This document shows positions 1 through 8,236 of a stretch of 64,000 bases of DNA, in pieces. Numbering within the stretch: the stretch's first letter is position 1; the number at the start of each line of letters is the position of its first letter. Below the pieces are notes generated by a model. That model worked only from the letters and a program-made list of their open reading frames with translations, was not told where the DNA came from and made no database searches. The position numbers and the translations under genes were made by a program. Source of the DNA: an uncultured Lachnospiraceae bacterium (GTDB lineage Bacteria; Bacillota; Clostridia; Lachnospirales; Lachnospiraceae); assembly GCA_900548905.1 (NCBI GenBank), contig URMK01000017.1:42091-106090 (forward strand), read 5' to 3'.

Positions 1-2
1 CC

Positions 3-845
3 TATATACAGGGGATATTTCCCGAAAATGAACTGCGGCAGGAAAAAACGGCGGATGCCGCATTGACGGATGTGCTTTATTATGCACAGGATACCTCGGT
101 CTTTTACCTGCCTGACAGGGAGCTGACGGACGAGGAACTTCTGCAGATCATAGATTTCCAGACCAAGCGGGATTATATCCTGGAACAGCGTACCTCCCGG
201 GAAAAGGAGGAGGAGCACAGGGAAGCCGGGGAGCAGATCGCTGAGGCAGGCGGGATTACGGAAGAAAAAGCCATAGAGCTTGGCGGGGAATGGCTGACCC
301 GGTTATACGGGATTACCGGCGAGGGGATGGAACTGAACCATTATCCGGATACGGATGGTGACAAGCAGAAATATAATGTGAATTTCAGCATCCAGAGCCA
401 TGCGTATTATTATTTCTGGCTGGACAGCAGGAACGGGGAACTGGTATGTGCCATGAACAGTATGGCGGATGACCTGGACAGGGAGCCTCTTACTACGGCT
501 GTGCTGGAGGAAAAGAAAGAAGCCCTTTGCCGGACAGCGGAGGATTATCTGACCAATCAATTGGGGAAAGAGGCGGATTATAAACGGGTGGTTTATTCCT
601 ACCGGGAAAAAGACGGCCGGCTCGATAATTTTAATCAGGTTCGCTTTTACTTTATCAAAGAGGACGGAAGTGCCTATGAGGTCACAATGAATGTATCCAG
701 AGAAGCGTTTTCCGGCTTCCAGCTGATAGACAACTATGAGGAATATGTGGAAAACTATGGGAAAATAAGAGAGGTTGCCGGCGGAGACGGTAAAACGGCC
801 GCGGAACCGGTAAGCCAGCCGGTTTATAAGGATATGACACAATAG
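3..845 (+). CDS. Hypothetical protein, 5'-truncated by the window edge
   Basis: The reading frame is open from base 3, so the N-terminus lies outside the window; the in-frame TTG at 63 need not be a start. About 280 residues are visible. An acidic, Glu/Lys-rich stretch (E-K-E-E-E-H region) is followed by two alpha/beta segments of roughly 80 residues. Each has a helix, then strands with aromatic runs (HAYYYFWLD; VRFYFIKEDG), a spacing reminiscent of PepSY-like repeats. No catalytic motif is recognisable. The stop is followed by a long hairpin. Function unknown; a membrane-anchored or secreted protein is possible because the missing N-terminus could carry an anchor. Confidence 0.6.
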   Translation, partial: YIQGIFPENELRQEKTADAALTDVLYYAQDTSVFYLPDRELTDEELLQIIDFQTKRDYILEQRTSREKEEEHREAGEQIAEAGGITEEKAIELGGEWLTRLYGITGEGMELNHYPDTDGDKQKYNVNFSIQSHAYYYFWLDSRNGELVCAMNSMADDLDREPLTTAVLEEKKEALCRTAEDYLTNQLGKEADYKRVVYSYREKDGRLDNFNQVRFYFIKEDGSAYEVTMNVSREAFSGFQLIDNYEEYVENYGKIREVAGGDGKTAAEPVSQPVYKDMTQ

Positions 846-878
846 GACGCCCCGACGGATTCTGTGCCCATAAAGCGT

Positions 879-925
879 GCTCCCCCTGCCAGACGTATCC
901 CATTCCGGGATGAGGCAGGGGGAGC
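879..925. terminator. Hairpin between convergent genes
   Basis: A perfect 12-bp inverted repeat (arms 879-890 and 914-925) with a smaller nested ATCCC/GGGAT stem lies between two convergent genes. No clean U-tract follows on either strand, so it may be a weak bidirectional terminator or only a transcript-end hairpin. Confidence 0.5.
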
Positions 926-966
926 CTGTAATTGATTTATCTTCCGTACGTATCCTATTTGTATTT

Positions 967-1872
967 TTACTGCAGGTACTTTTCTTCATAATCCGCTATA
1001 CGCTCCGGGCCGTCCAAAACCTGCCGCTCAATATACAAAAGGCGGTCCGGTGTGGTGGAAATAGCCCATTTTACCAGCGTGATAGCGTTGTTTTCTATTT
1101 CCAGGCCGGTGATACACTGGGGATGGACACAGCTTCCGTCGTTAAAATAAGGGCATTCCCCCGGATGAGGGAAAACCGGACGGTGGGTATGGCCGGCTAT
1201 CAGGATTTTATGATACGTATTGGCATAGGAGCAGAGATCCTTTTCTATTTTTTCCACCAGCTTCATGGAGCGTCCGGCTCCGGTTGGGGCTTTAAAGCCC
1301 ACCAGCTCCAGGGGACGCCATACATACCGGACAAGGAACCTTCCCAGAGGCCACAGTTCGTCGTTCAGCAGGCTTCCCTGATGGCCATGGACGAGGAATA
1401 AACGGCTGTTGTCTTCTTCATTCTGCAGAATCAGCCCTTCGGGGAAAGGGATTTTATTCAGGAAGGTATCTTCTTTTTTTATGGTATCGCAGTAATAATT
1501 CCGACATTCCTGCTTCAGCAGGTTGCGGCGGCGTTTTACGATATCATGGTTCCCATACATCATATAGAGGCGTTTCTGGCGGTAAAAATCATTCATCAGC
1601 CGGAAAACCCGGCTGTGTGTCCGCAGGATGACGTTGATGGAACGGTTCTCCCACAGCTCATCGCCATCCCCCAGTTCAATATAGGTAAATCCATGATCGT
1701 AGTAATATTCCAGCGCTCCGTAAAAAATGTTCTGGTTGGGTAAAAAATTATCGGCCACATTTCCCTGCCCCCGGTGACAGTCGCTCATGATGATGAATTT
1801 GGAATCCTTCTGGTAGGGGATTACCGGTGAGCGTTTATAGAGCTTTTCAAGCTTTGTGTATACACGGGGCAT
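967..1872 (-). CDS. Calcineurin-like metallophosphoesterase
   Basis: This is a two-metal phosphoesterase of about 301 residues. The family motifs appear in order: SDCHRG near the N-terminus, GDGDE, YGNHD, then VHGH and AGHTHRP near the C-terminus. These provide the His/Asp/Asn metal ligands. The ATG at 1872 is preferred to a GTG at 1881 because the GTG lies inside the GGAGGTG ribosome site, which is correctly spaced for 1872. The start lies 21 bases after the DUF4474 gene on the same strand, so the two are probably co-transcribed. The substrate is unknown: LpxH-like UDP-diacylglucosamine hydrolases share the fold, but a Gram-positive host makes lipid A metabolism unlikely. Confidence 0.85.
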   Translation of the reverse strand: MPRVYTKLEKLYKRSPVIPYQKDSKFIIMSDCHRGQGNVADNFLPNQNIFYGALEYYYDHGFTYIELGDGDELWENRSINVILRTHSRVFRLMNDFYRQKRLYMMYGNHDIVKRRRNLLKQECRNYYCDTIKKEDTFLNKIPFPEGLILQNEEDNSRLFLVHGHQGSLLNDELWPLGRFLVRYVWRPLELVGFKAPTGAGRSMKLVEKIEKDLCSYANTYHKILIAGHTHRPVFPHPGECPYFNDGSCVHPQCITGLEIENNAITLVKWAISTTPDRLLYIERQVLDGPERIADYEEKYLQ

Positions 1873-1893
1873 GGTAGTCACCTCCCATAGCAG

Positions 1894-3195
1894 TTACCTC
1901 CCGTCGCAGGAATTATCCTGGTTTTCGCCGCAGTCGCCGCCGCGTTTTATGCTGCAGTAGGTCTTTTGATATCCGCCGCAGACAGTGTTTCCGCAGCCGC
2001 ACGAGTAAGGGCGGCATTCACCGCAGTTATTATTGCAGCGGCACGGATCCGGAGGACAGCAGTTATCACAGCAGTCATAAGGCGTACAGATTCGGTTAGG
2101 CAGCCTTTTTCCGCCGCAGGGCCTGGAGGGGCAGGGCGGGCAAGGGGGACAAGGAGGACAGGGCGGGCAAGGAGGACAAGGCGGGCATGGCTTCGGCGGG
2201 CATGGCCCGGGAGGGCACGGTTTCGGAGGATAAGGCTTCGGCGGCGGTACCGGATGAGGCTTGTGGCCGCCGTGGATAAGGTCGAGCAGCCAGGAAAACG
2301 CTTCATAAAATCCACGTGCATATAAGGAATGCATACAGAACTCATACAGTTCCGGAACCATATTTTTCAGATACTCCAGTTTATCCAGGGTATCTTTATA
2401 TTTGTGGGTTACCTGGTTATAGAGGATACAGTTGTTATGGTTGGTGGTCTGCACCACGGCCTTCGGAATGTTATCCTGGGTAGCGGGCTGTTCGCTGTGG
2501 GGCACGGTGTAATGAATCGTTACCGTATTCTTACGGACTGCGTATTCATGAGGCTGGTACCCCAGGCCGGTGAGGGCGTTCACAAAAGCGTTCCGCATTT
2601 CGGGATCCGTGAATTTGATCCGGGCATCCATGGAAAGGGAATCCGGGGAAGAAAATTCGCCGAGCCGGAAGCCGGTCAGCCACCAGTGGGTGGCATTGCA
2701 TTTAAACAATGTTTTTCCGTTTTTACGGAGAACAAAGCTCATAGGAAGCATTTCATGATCCTGTGCGCTTTCATAAAAGGGACCGGAGAAACCTTCCACG
2801 GAAACATCTTCCTTATCCGTGTTATAAATACCGATTTCACCGCCGGTGGTGATGCCGTACTGGCCTTTCCACAGCTCAATGAGCCAACGTTTGTTATTAT
2901 AGGAAAAAGTCACCGGTTCACAATGCATCACCATATTGAAGCCGGGAGAGCCTTCGTCATAAAGACGGCAATAGCCCATTTCCCGCTGCCAGCAGTTTTG
3001 CAGGGAATAAAAAATGTCCCGGTGCCTGTCATAGGCAAAGCCGGCATTTTCCAGATCCTGGTTCAGCTGTGTCTGCTGACTGTTTTTATCCTTTGTAGGA
3101 GAGAAGCGGCGCGAGCGGATTTTCCAAATGATCAAAAATAAAAGAAGACCCAGAACGAGCGCGCCGGCAATACATAAAACAATAATCTTTATCAT
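1894..3195 (-). CDS. Membrane-anchored DUF4474 protein with Pro/Cys-rich tail
   Basis: A 433-residue protein. Residues 1-25 form one hydrophobic segment followed by a basic KIRSRR stop-transfer, so the body could be anchored in the membrane. Residues about 45-230 match the DUF4474 domain as known in Clostridia (aromatic-rich, WLIELWKGQYGI region). Residues 312-358 are a CPPCPP-type low-complexity run, and residues 360-433 are Cys-rich (CDNCCPPDPC, CGNTVC). Function is unknown. The tail could bind metal or cross-link by disulfides at the surface (inference). It is followed by the metallophosphoesterase gene in the same transcription direction. Confidence 0.8.
   Translation of the reverse strand: MIKIIVLCIAGALVLGLLLFLIIWKIRSRRFSPTKDKNSQQTQLNQDLENAGFAYDRHRDIFYSLQNCWQREMGYCRLYDEGSPGFNMVMHCEPVTFSYNNKRWLIELWKGQYGITTGGEIGIYNTDKEDVSVEGFSGPFYESAQDHEMLPMSFVLRKNGKTLFKCNATHWWLTGFRLGEFSSPDSLSMDARIKFTDPEMRNAFVNALTGLGYQPHEYAVRKNTVTIHYTVPHSEQPATQDNIPKAVVQTTNHNNCILYNQVTHKYKDTLDKLEYLKNMVPELYEFCMHSLYARGFYEAFSWLLDLIHGGHKPHPVPPPKPYPPKPCPPGPCPPKPCPPCPPCPPCPPCPPCPPCPSRPCGGKRLPNRICTPYDCCDNCCPPDPCRCNNNCGECRPYSCGCGNTVCGGYQKTYCSIKRGGDCGENQDNSCDGR
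2122..2262 (-). repeat. Coding low-complexity Pro/Cys repeat
   Basis: This stretch encodes repeated Cys-Pro-Pro tripeptides within residues 312-358 of the DUF4474 protein, built on a degenerate 9-bp unit. Repeats of this sort change length readily by slippage without breaking the frame. Confidence 0.75.
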
Positions 3196-3401
3196 AATGT
3201 AATGCTCCTTTATATAGGCATTCTGTTTCCTGATATACCATATGCGTAATTCGACAAAAGGTGACAGAGGAAATTTGTGGTTGCCGGTCCGGCGATAGTA
3301 TTGTAAGCTGATAGTAAGATCGGGAAACTGTTGTGGGACGTTTTATTTCCGCGGGCAGCGAACTGCGGTGTATTTGACTTTGTGACAGGAGGGTATGGGG
3401 T

Positions 3402-4517
3402 ATGGCAGAGATTGCTTTCCGGGTTCCGTTTTCCGGGTTTGCGTCAACTACGTTTATTAATTGTTTTACGTCGGTTTATATGTATCTGGAGGGGATGGGG
3501 TGTCCGGACGGGAAGGTGACATATTGCAGCCAGTGGGAGAACGGGCAGTGTAACAGCTGCGGAAACTGTGCGACCAAACCTCATGCGGCGCAGGAAAGGA
3601 TGTTTTTCCTGTTTGATACCGTGTGCGGGCATAGTGCGCTGCGCTGCCGGTTTGACGGTACGGTTACGGAAATGGAAAAAAGGATTAATGAGGCTGATTT
3701 CTATGACGGAGGTTCTGCGGATACTATAGAATTCCTGTTCGGCTTTGCGGGTTATGGGTATCGGACGGTGACAGAAGCTGCTGCGTTCCGGGATGAGATT
3801 GCAGCTTCTGTGGGCAAGGACAGGCCTGTAATTGCGAAGCTGAAAGATAACAGTGTCCCGTATGCGGTCCTTTCAGGGCTAAACGGGGATGATATTATCT
3901 GTCCGGATTTCAGGTGTGCCCAGAAATCACCGGATCCGGCGGTTACTTTAGGGGGCATAGAAGCATTGTATCTTGTGGGGGATAAGACGGTGCCGAAGTA
4001 TTCGCTTGCCGACGGGTTAAAACGGATAGAGCAGGTAATGGATTTTGGCCTGGCGGAAAAACTTTGGGAGGGATACAAGAAAAAAATGGGGACATATGGT
4101 CCCGACAGCCTTGGCGGGGATACCCCCGACGGAAGAAAAGTGCGGATGAAGAGGCTTGCGGAAACAATGTGGCACACGTTTAACAGTCATAATTTTGCCG
4201 AGGTTTTCCGGTCATATCTCCCGGATTCCGGGAGCAGGAGCGTTTATGATGGGATAAATGACGTGGCCGTGCTTGGGAGACCGACGTTTGGGGAGTTTAT
4301 CAATACGGTGAACTGGCGTTACGGCTATACCCATGATCTGGCATGGTCGCTCATCGGACTGGAGGAATGCATTGACTGGAACGACTGGAAATCCCATTAC
4401 TATGGAGATATGATAGGAGTGGTGATAGAGAAGTTAAAAGAAAACGATGAGGCGGTACTGGAATGTGTGCGTCAGATGATCAGGGTATTGGAAAACCAGG
4501 TTCCCGTAACGGTGTAA
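3402..4517 (+). CDS. Hypothetical protein with C39-peptidase/BtrH-like layout
   Basis: A 371-residue protein of unknown function. An AGGAGGG site at about 3387 supports the ATG at 3402. The N-terminus has a hydrophobic strand and a Cys-led helix (NCFTSVYMYL), then a Cys cluster (CSQWENGQCNSCGNC). Around residues 130-160 there is a pattern of the kind R-P-V-I-A-K-L ... Y-A-V-L-S-G-L-N-G-D-D-I-I-C-P-D. That order resembles C39-like cysteine-peptidase folds and the butirosin BtrH N-terminal domain, but the expected catalytic His is not evident. The C-terminal 150 residues are rich in Trp and Tyr. It could be a pseudo-enzyme or a peptide- or acyl-handling protein; the assignment is weak. Confidence 0.6.
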   Translation: MAEIAFRVPFSGFASTTFINCFTSVYMYLEGMGCPDGKVTYCSQWENGQCNSCGNCATKPHAAQERMFFLFDTVCGHSALRCRFDGTVTEMEKRINEADFYDGGSADTIEFLFGFAGYGYRTVTEAAAFRDEIAASVGKDRPVIAKLKDNSVPYAVLSGLNGDDIICPDFRCAQKSPDPAVTLGGIEALYLVGDKTVPKYSLADGLKRIEQVMDFGLAEKLWEGYKKKMGTYGPDSLGGDTPDGRKVRMKRLAETMWHTFNSHNFAEVFRSYLPDSGSRSVYDGINDVAVLGRPTFGEFINTVNWRYGYTHDLAWSLIGLEECIDWNDWKSHYYGDMIGVVIEKLKENDEAVLECVRQMIRVLENQVPVTV

Positions 4518-4568
4518 AAGCGGTTCCTCCGCTGCCCCACACAGAAGTAAGGAAAGGAAGGGCTGCTT

Positions 4569-5102
4569 ATGGCAAGAGTAAAGCTGATGACAAGAGAAGA
4601 AATGGATGAGGAGCAAAAGGCGCAGTATGACCTGTTTCCCTCCAACCTGATCAAAGGGCTTCTGCTTACCAAGACGCTGACAAAGGGATATGCGGCGTTG
4701 GGAACAGCGCTCCGTTTTACGAAGCTGTCCCCCGATATACGCGAGTTTGTGATTGTCAGGGTGGCGTATCTGAGCCGCTGTGAATATGAACTCATGCAGC
4801 ACAGAGGATTGGCAAAGCAGCAGGGATGGAAGGAAGAGGATATCAAAGCGATTGCGGAGAATGACGGGGAATATTTCGATGAGCGGATGCGGGCCGTCCT
4901 GACATTTGTCAACGAATGTGTAACGCAGGTCAAGGCATCGGAAAATACCTGGAAAACTCTGAAAAATTACCTGGATGAGGAAGAAACGGCGGAGCTGATT
5001 ATACTGATTGGGCATTATATGACGACGGCAAGATTTTTGGAAAATCTCGAAATCGATCTGGATGACGAGCCGACTTCATGGGATAATATCACCCGGCAAT
5101 GA
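4569..5102 (+). CDS. Carboxymuconolactone decarboxylase/AhpD-like protein
   Basis: A 177-residue all-helical protein. The core (REFVIVRVAYLSRCEYELMQHRGLAKQQGW) matches the carboxymuconolactone-decarboxylase family pattern, with a conserved Glu, a Tyr-Glu pair and a His one turn later. The AhpD CxxC is absent; only one Cys occupies that place. An alkyl-hydroperoxidase role is therefore unlikely and a gamma-lactone or other small-molecule reaction is possible. It starts 51 bases after the upstream hypothetical gene, with an AAGGAAGG ribosome site, so the two probably share a transcript. Confidence 0.8.
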   Translation: MARVKLMTREEMDEEQKAQYDLFPSNLIKGLLLTKTLTKGYAALGTALRFTKLSPDIREFVIVRVAYLSRCEYELMQHRGLAKQQGWKEEDIKAIAENDGEYFDERMRAVLTFVNECVTQVKASENTWKTLKNYLDEEETAELIILIGHYMTTARFLENLEIDLDDEPTSWDNITRQ

Positions 5103-5124
5103 CGGGGCATGTTCGCTGCTCCCC

Positions 5125-5904
5125 TTACAGGTGGGGAATAATGTTACCCTCCCATTCGCGGCTGGCAGGAACACCTGCCAGCCAGGCAATGGTGGGAGCA
5201 AGATCCAGCAGGCAGGCGTTTTCCAGCTTTCTTCCCTGTTCAAAGGACTTGCCGTAAAAGAACATGGGAATGGTCATATCCTCCGGACAGTCCTCACCAT
5301 GGGTCCGTTCATGTCCCCCATGATCAGCAGTGATGATCAGGTGATAATCCTGCCCTGCCGTCCGGTAAATCTGTTCCGCACAGGAGAGGGCATTGCGCAG
5401 CTGCTCCAGGTATTCCGGGGACATCCAGCCGTGATCATGACCGCCTTTTTCATCGGTTTCCACAAGATGCAGGAAAAGAAAATCCGGGGCCTTGCGCGAA
5501 AGAAGCTTAAGAAGCTGATCGGTGAGCAGACGGTCGGAATTTTCTTCCTCATAGGCATTGAAATAGGCAGTATATTTCATGGTTTCCGACTGCCAGATAT
5601 GACGGATGGGTTCCCAGTTGTAAAAGGCGGCGCATTTTTTACCTGCCCTGTTCAGCTGCTCGGCAATTCCCCTGACCGGCCGTATAGGTGAAGTATATAC
5701 GTTGGAAAGGATTCCGTGGCGCTGCGGTGGGATGCCGTAAAACATGGAGGTATGGCAGGGAAGGGTTACCGGAGGGAGGACGGAGCGGCCGTTCAGGGTA
5801 TAGCTACTCTTTTTCATCAGCTCCCGGGAAAAGGGATGACCGCAGGCGGTGAAGCCGTCGGGGCGCATACCGTCAATGGATATGAGTATCATTTTTTCAT
5901 TCAT
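5125..5904 (-). CDS. Alkaline-phosphatase-superfamily phosphodiesterase/pyrophosphatase
   Basis: A 259-residue cytoplasmic protein with no signal peptide. SIDGMRPD near the start supplies the first metal Asp (D11). PPVTLPCHTSM holds the likely nucleophile Thr47 in the nucleotide-pyrophosphatase/phosphodiesterase pattern, and HDHGWMS and TADHGGHERTHG supply later Asp/His ligands. It is shorter than eukaryotic NPPs but usual for bacterial type-I phosphodiesterases. It overlaps the MFS gene by 8 bases and is the last gene of the RpiR-MFS-phosphodiesterase operon. A plausible role is hydrolysing an imported phosphodiester or phosphate ester (inference). Confidence 0.85.
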   Translation of the reverse strand: MNEKMILISIDGMRPDGFTACGHPFSRELMKKSSYTLNGRSVLPPVTLPCHTSMFYGIPPQRHGILSNVYTSPIRPVRGIAEQLNRAGKKCAAFYNWEPIRHIWQSETMKYTAYFNAYEEENSDRLLTDQLLKLLSRKAPDFLFLHLVETDEKGGHDHGWMSPEYLEQLRNALSCAEQIYRTAGQDYHLIITADHGGHERTHGEDCPEDMTIPMFFYGKSFEQGRKLENACLLDLAPTIAWLAGVPASREWEGNIIPHL

Positions 5905-7075
5905 TAGGATTCTCCTTTTTTTTCTGTACGATTCCTACAAATAAAACAGCGAGTGAGGACAGCAGGGCCCAGGAAAGGAACATGCCGGAATAGGTATGGT
6001 TTTCCAGCCATATTCCATAAAGGGAAGAACTGATTCCCGCACCCAGATAGGTGGCAAAATCCATAAGTCCCACAATCCTGGAAACACAGCCGCGGGATGC
6101 GTAGCGCATGGGGTAAATGGTGAGGAAGGATGTGTTTGCCAGGGATATGGAGGCAGCTGTAATACTGAGACAAACAGCAGCCGGCACCAGGGGGAGTCTG
6201 CCGGAACAAAGGGGGAGGAGGCAGCAGGAAGCAAGGGCAAGGGAAAAAATGGATACCCGGTGTTCGTTTCCTCCCAGCAGCCGGTACAACGGGGGATAAA
6301 GCAGCCTGCCGGCAAGGCTCAGGAAAGGAATGGCGAATACATAAAAGGACATGGTTACCAGATCGACATGGAAGGTTTCCATGAAATAGGATGCGGCCCA
6401 AAGATTGATATTGTCCTTAAGGACACCATGGCACATAGCCGCGGCCAGCAGCAGTAAGAGGTTCGGTGTGAAAAGAGGAACGCAGGTATTTTCCTTCCCG
6501 CGGGAAGAAACGGGACGGGCGGAGGAAAATAGGGACAGCACGACAAAAAATACCAGCAGGGCCAGAAATCCGGGCCATAAAAAGGCATCCCGGATGGTTC
6601 CGAAATGTATCGCGGCTGTAGCAAGAAATACGCCCAGGATACTTCCGGTGCCCACCGAGGAAACCAGGATAGAAGCAAGAAAGGACTTGCGGCGGGGCGG
6701 GAAATAGGCTGCAATAGTCCTCAGCAGAGGCCCCCAAAGCATGGATTGGGCAAAGCCGTTGATTCCCCATAAAAGGATGATAACCCTGCTGTCGGGAAGA
6801 AAACCGATCCCCAGATTGGATGCCGCAGTAAGGAACAGCCCCGACATTACCATGAGTTTCGGCGGGAAAATATCCCCCAGGAAGCCGTTGAGAAGCTGCC
6901 CCGCGGAATAAAAAAGGAAAAAACCGCCTCCCATAATCCCGATCTGAGAGGCGGACATGAGCTGTTCCTCCTGCATAACAGGAGAAGCCACCGTCAGATT
7001 CAGCCGGGCTATGTACAATGAAGCATAGGCAAGATACGAAACAAGGAACAGAAGCCGGCCGGCCGCTTTTTTCAT
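5897..7075 (-). CDS. MFS transporter, organophosphate:phosphate antiporter-like
   Basis: A 392-residue polytopic membrane protein with about 12 hydrophobic segments. The N-terminal YASLYIARLNLTVASPVM, followed by SASQIGIMGGGFFLFYSAGQLLNGFLGD, resembles the organophosphate:phosphate antiporter (GlpT/UhpT) branch, where an Arg in the first helix binds phosphate. The start codon overlaps the stop of the RpiR gene in an ATGA, and its own stop overlaps the phosphodiesterase start. The context suggests uptake of a phosphorylated sugar or glycerophosphodiester. The substrate cannot be read from sequence. Confidence 0.85.
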   Translation of the reverse strand: MKKAAGRLLFLVSYLAYASLYIARLNLTVASPVMQEEQLMSASQIGIMGGGFFLFYSAGQLLNGFLGDIFPPKLMVMSGLFLTAASNLGIGFLPDSRVIILLWGINGFAQSMLWGPLLRTIAAYFPPRRKSFLASILVSSVGTGSILGVFLATAAIHFGTIRDAFLWPGFLALLVFFVVLSLFSSARPVSSRGKENTCVPLFTPNLLLLLAAAMCHGVLKDNINLWAASYFMETFHVDLVTMSFYVFAIPFLSLAGRLLYPPLYRLLGGNEHRVSIFSLALASCCLLPLCSGRLPLVPAAVCLSITAASISLANTSFLTIYPMRYASRGCVSRIVGLMDFATYLGAGISSSLYGIWLENHTYSGMFLSWALLSSLAVLFVGIVQKKKENPNE

Positions 7076-7932
7076 GATTTTCCCTTCTTTCTAATCCCTT
7101 CCAGTATGTCATTCCGGCTTCTAATGTGTCCCGCTGCAGTTTCGCCGCCTCTGAGAGCGAGGATGACGGCAATCGCATCCAGGATACAGATGTGGGAAAG
7201 CCTGGCGGAAACGGCTTCCACCGGGTAATTCATATCGTCAGGATAGGCGGTGAGGGAGTAATCCGCTGCCTTTGCCAGAGGGCTTGTACTGTAACTGGTA
7301 ATGGCTGCCGTAACCGCCCCCCGCTGTCCGGCCAGCCGAAGGGCTTCCAGGGTGGCCTCTGTGCGCCCGCTGTGGCTGATTGCTATAGCCAGATCGCCTT
7401 TTCCCATATTTCCGGCAGCTACAGGCATAAAAAGGATATCCCTGTAGCTGGAGGCGGGATATCCCAGCTGAAGGAAACGGTATTCGGCATCCTCCGCAAT
7501 GGGAGAGGAGGTACCCACACCGAAAATGCAGATACGGCCCGCGCTGGTCAGTTCATGGATTAACGCGTCCACAACGGAAAAATCCAGCATAGATAAGGTG
7601 TTTTGCAGCGTACGAACACTGGAGTCAAATACTTTCCGCGCTGCTTCCCGGGAGGTGTCGCCGGCCGAAAGCAGAGGGATAACAGGTTCCTGGCGGCGTG
7701 CCAGTTCCATGGCAAGAGAGAGCCGGAATTGGGAAAAACCGGAATAACCCGTGGATTTACAGAAGCGGATCACGGCGGAACCGGCGGTTCCTGTGGCCTC
7801 AGCCAGGCCTGCGACATTCATATCCACCACCGCTTCACTGTTGGCAAGGATATAATCGGCAATCTGCCGTTCGATTTTGGTTAAATGGTTATAATGATTA
7901 CGGATGGCGGCAAGGCAGACTTCATTGTCCAT
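7072..7932 (-). CDS. MurR/RpiR-family transcriptional regulator
   Basis: A 286-residue regulator. Residues about 1-75 form the HTH_6 DNA-binding domain (NHYNHLTKIERQIADYILAN; AVIRFCKSTGYSGFSQFR), and residues about 110-240 form a SIS phosphosugar-binding domain (ICIFGVGTSSPIAEDAEYRF; AIAISHSGRTEATLEAL). Family members sense phosphosugars. Two palindromes lie directly upstream and probably mediate autoregulation and control of the divergent AraC gene. It is first in an operon with the MFS transporter and the phosphodiesterase, which suggests that operon handles a phosphorylated sugar or derivative. Confidence 0.92.
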   Translation of the reverse strand: MDNEVCLAAIRNHYNHLTKIERQIADYILANSEAVVDMNVAGLAEATGTAGSAVIRFCKSTGYSGFSQFRLSLAMELARRQEPVIPLLSAGDTSREAARKVFDSSVRTLQNTLSMLDFSVVDALIHELTSAGRICIFGVGTSSPIAEDAEYRFLQLGYPASSYRDILFMPVAAGNMGKGDLAIAISHSGRTEATLEALRLAGQRGAVTAAITSYSTSPLAKAADYSLTAYPDDMNYPVEAVSARLSHICILDAIAVILALRGGETAAGHIRSRNDILEGIRKKGKS

Positions 7933-7953
7933 AGTAGGAGCTCCCCTTTTTGA

Positions 7954-7972
7954 AATAGAATTAAATTCTATT
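7954..7972. promoter_or_regulatory. 19-bp palindrome, candidate RpiR operator
   Basis: Nine-base arms around a single central base form a near-perfect palindrome (AATAGAATT-A-AATTCTATT). It sits 22 bases upstream of the RpiR start in the divergent intergenic region. Location and symmetry suggest autoregulation. Confidence 0.55.
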
Positions 7973-7985
7973 ATATAGCATTGAA

Positions 7986-8004
7986 TTTATAATTTCATTA
8001 TAAA
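7986..8004. promoter_or_regulatory. Second 19-bp palindrome in the RpiR/AraC divergent region
   Basis: Perfect arms TTTATAAT and ATTATAAA flank a 3-base centre, 13 bases beyond the first palindrome. The pair may bind two dimers of one regulator or two different regulators. A TATAAT at 8056-8061 follows on the plus strand. Confidence 0.5.
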
Positions 8005-8236
8005 TGAAAACAAGTAAATGTCAAGGGAAAAATTCAGCCTTATTTTCGAATATGTTATAATTCCGAATTGTACAATTAAATTAAATTTCCGTTCCGTTTC
8101 TTTAATGAAGCGGGAATTGCTGCATGTTATAGTAAAAACAGCAATTGCCGGATTGTCCAAAAGAAGGTATGATGAAGAAAACCCGGTGCATGAACCGTCC
8201 CTTTGCTCCGGCGGAAAAAGAAAGGAACGGCAGACA

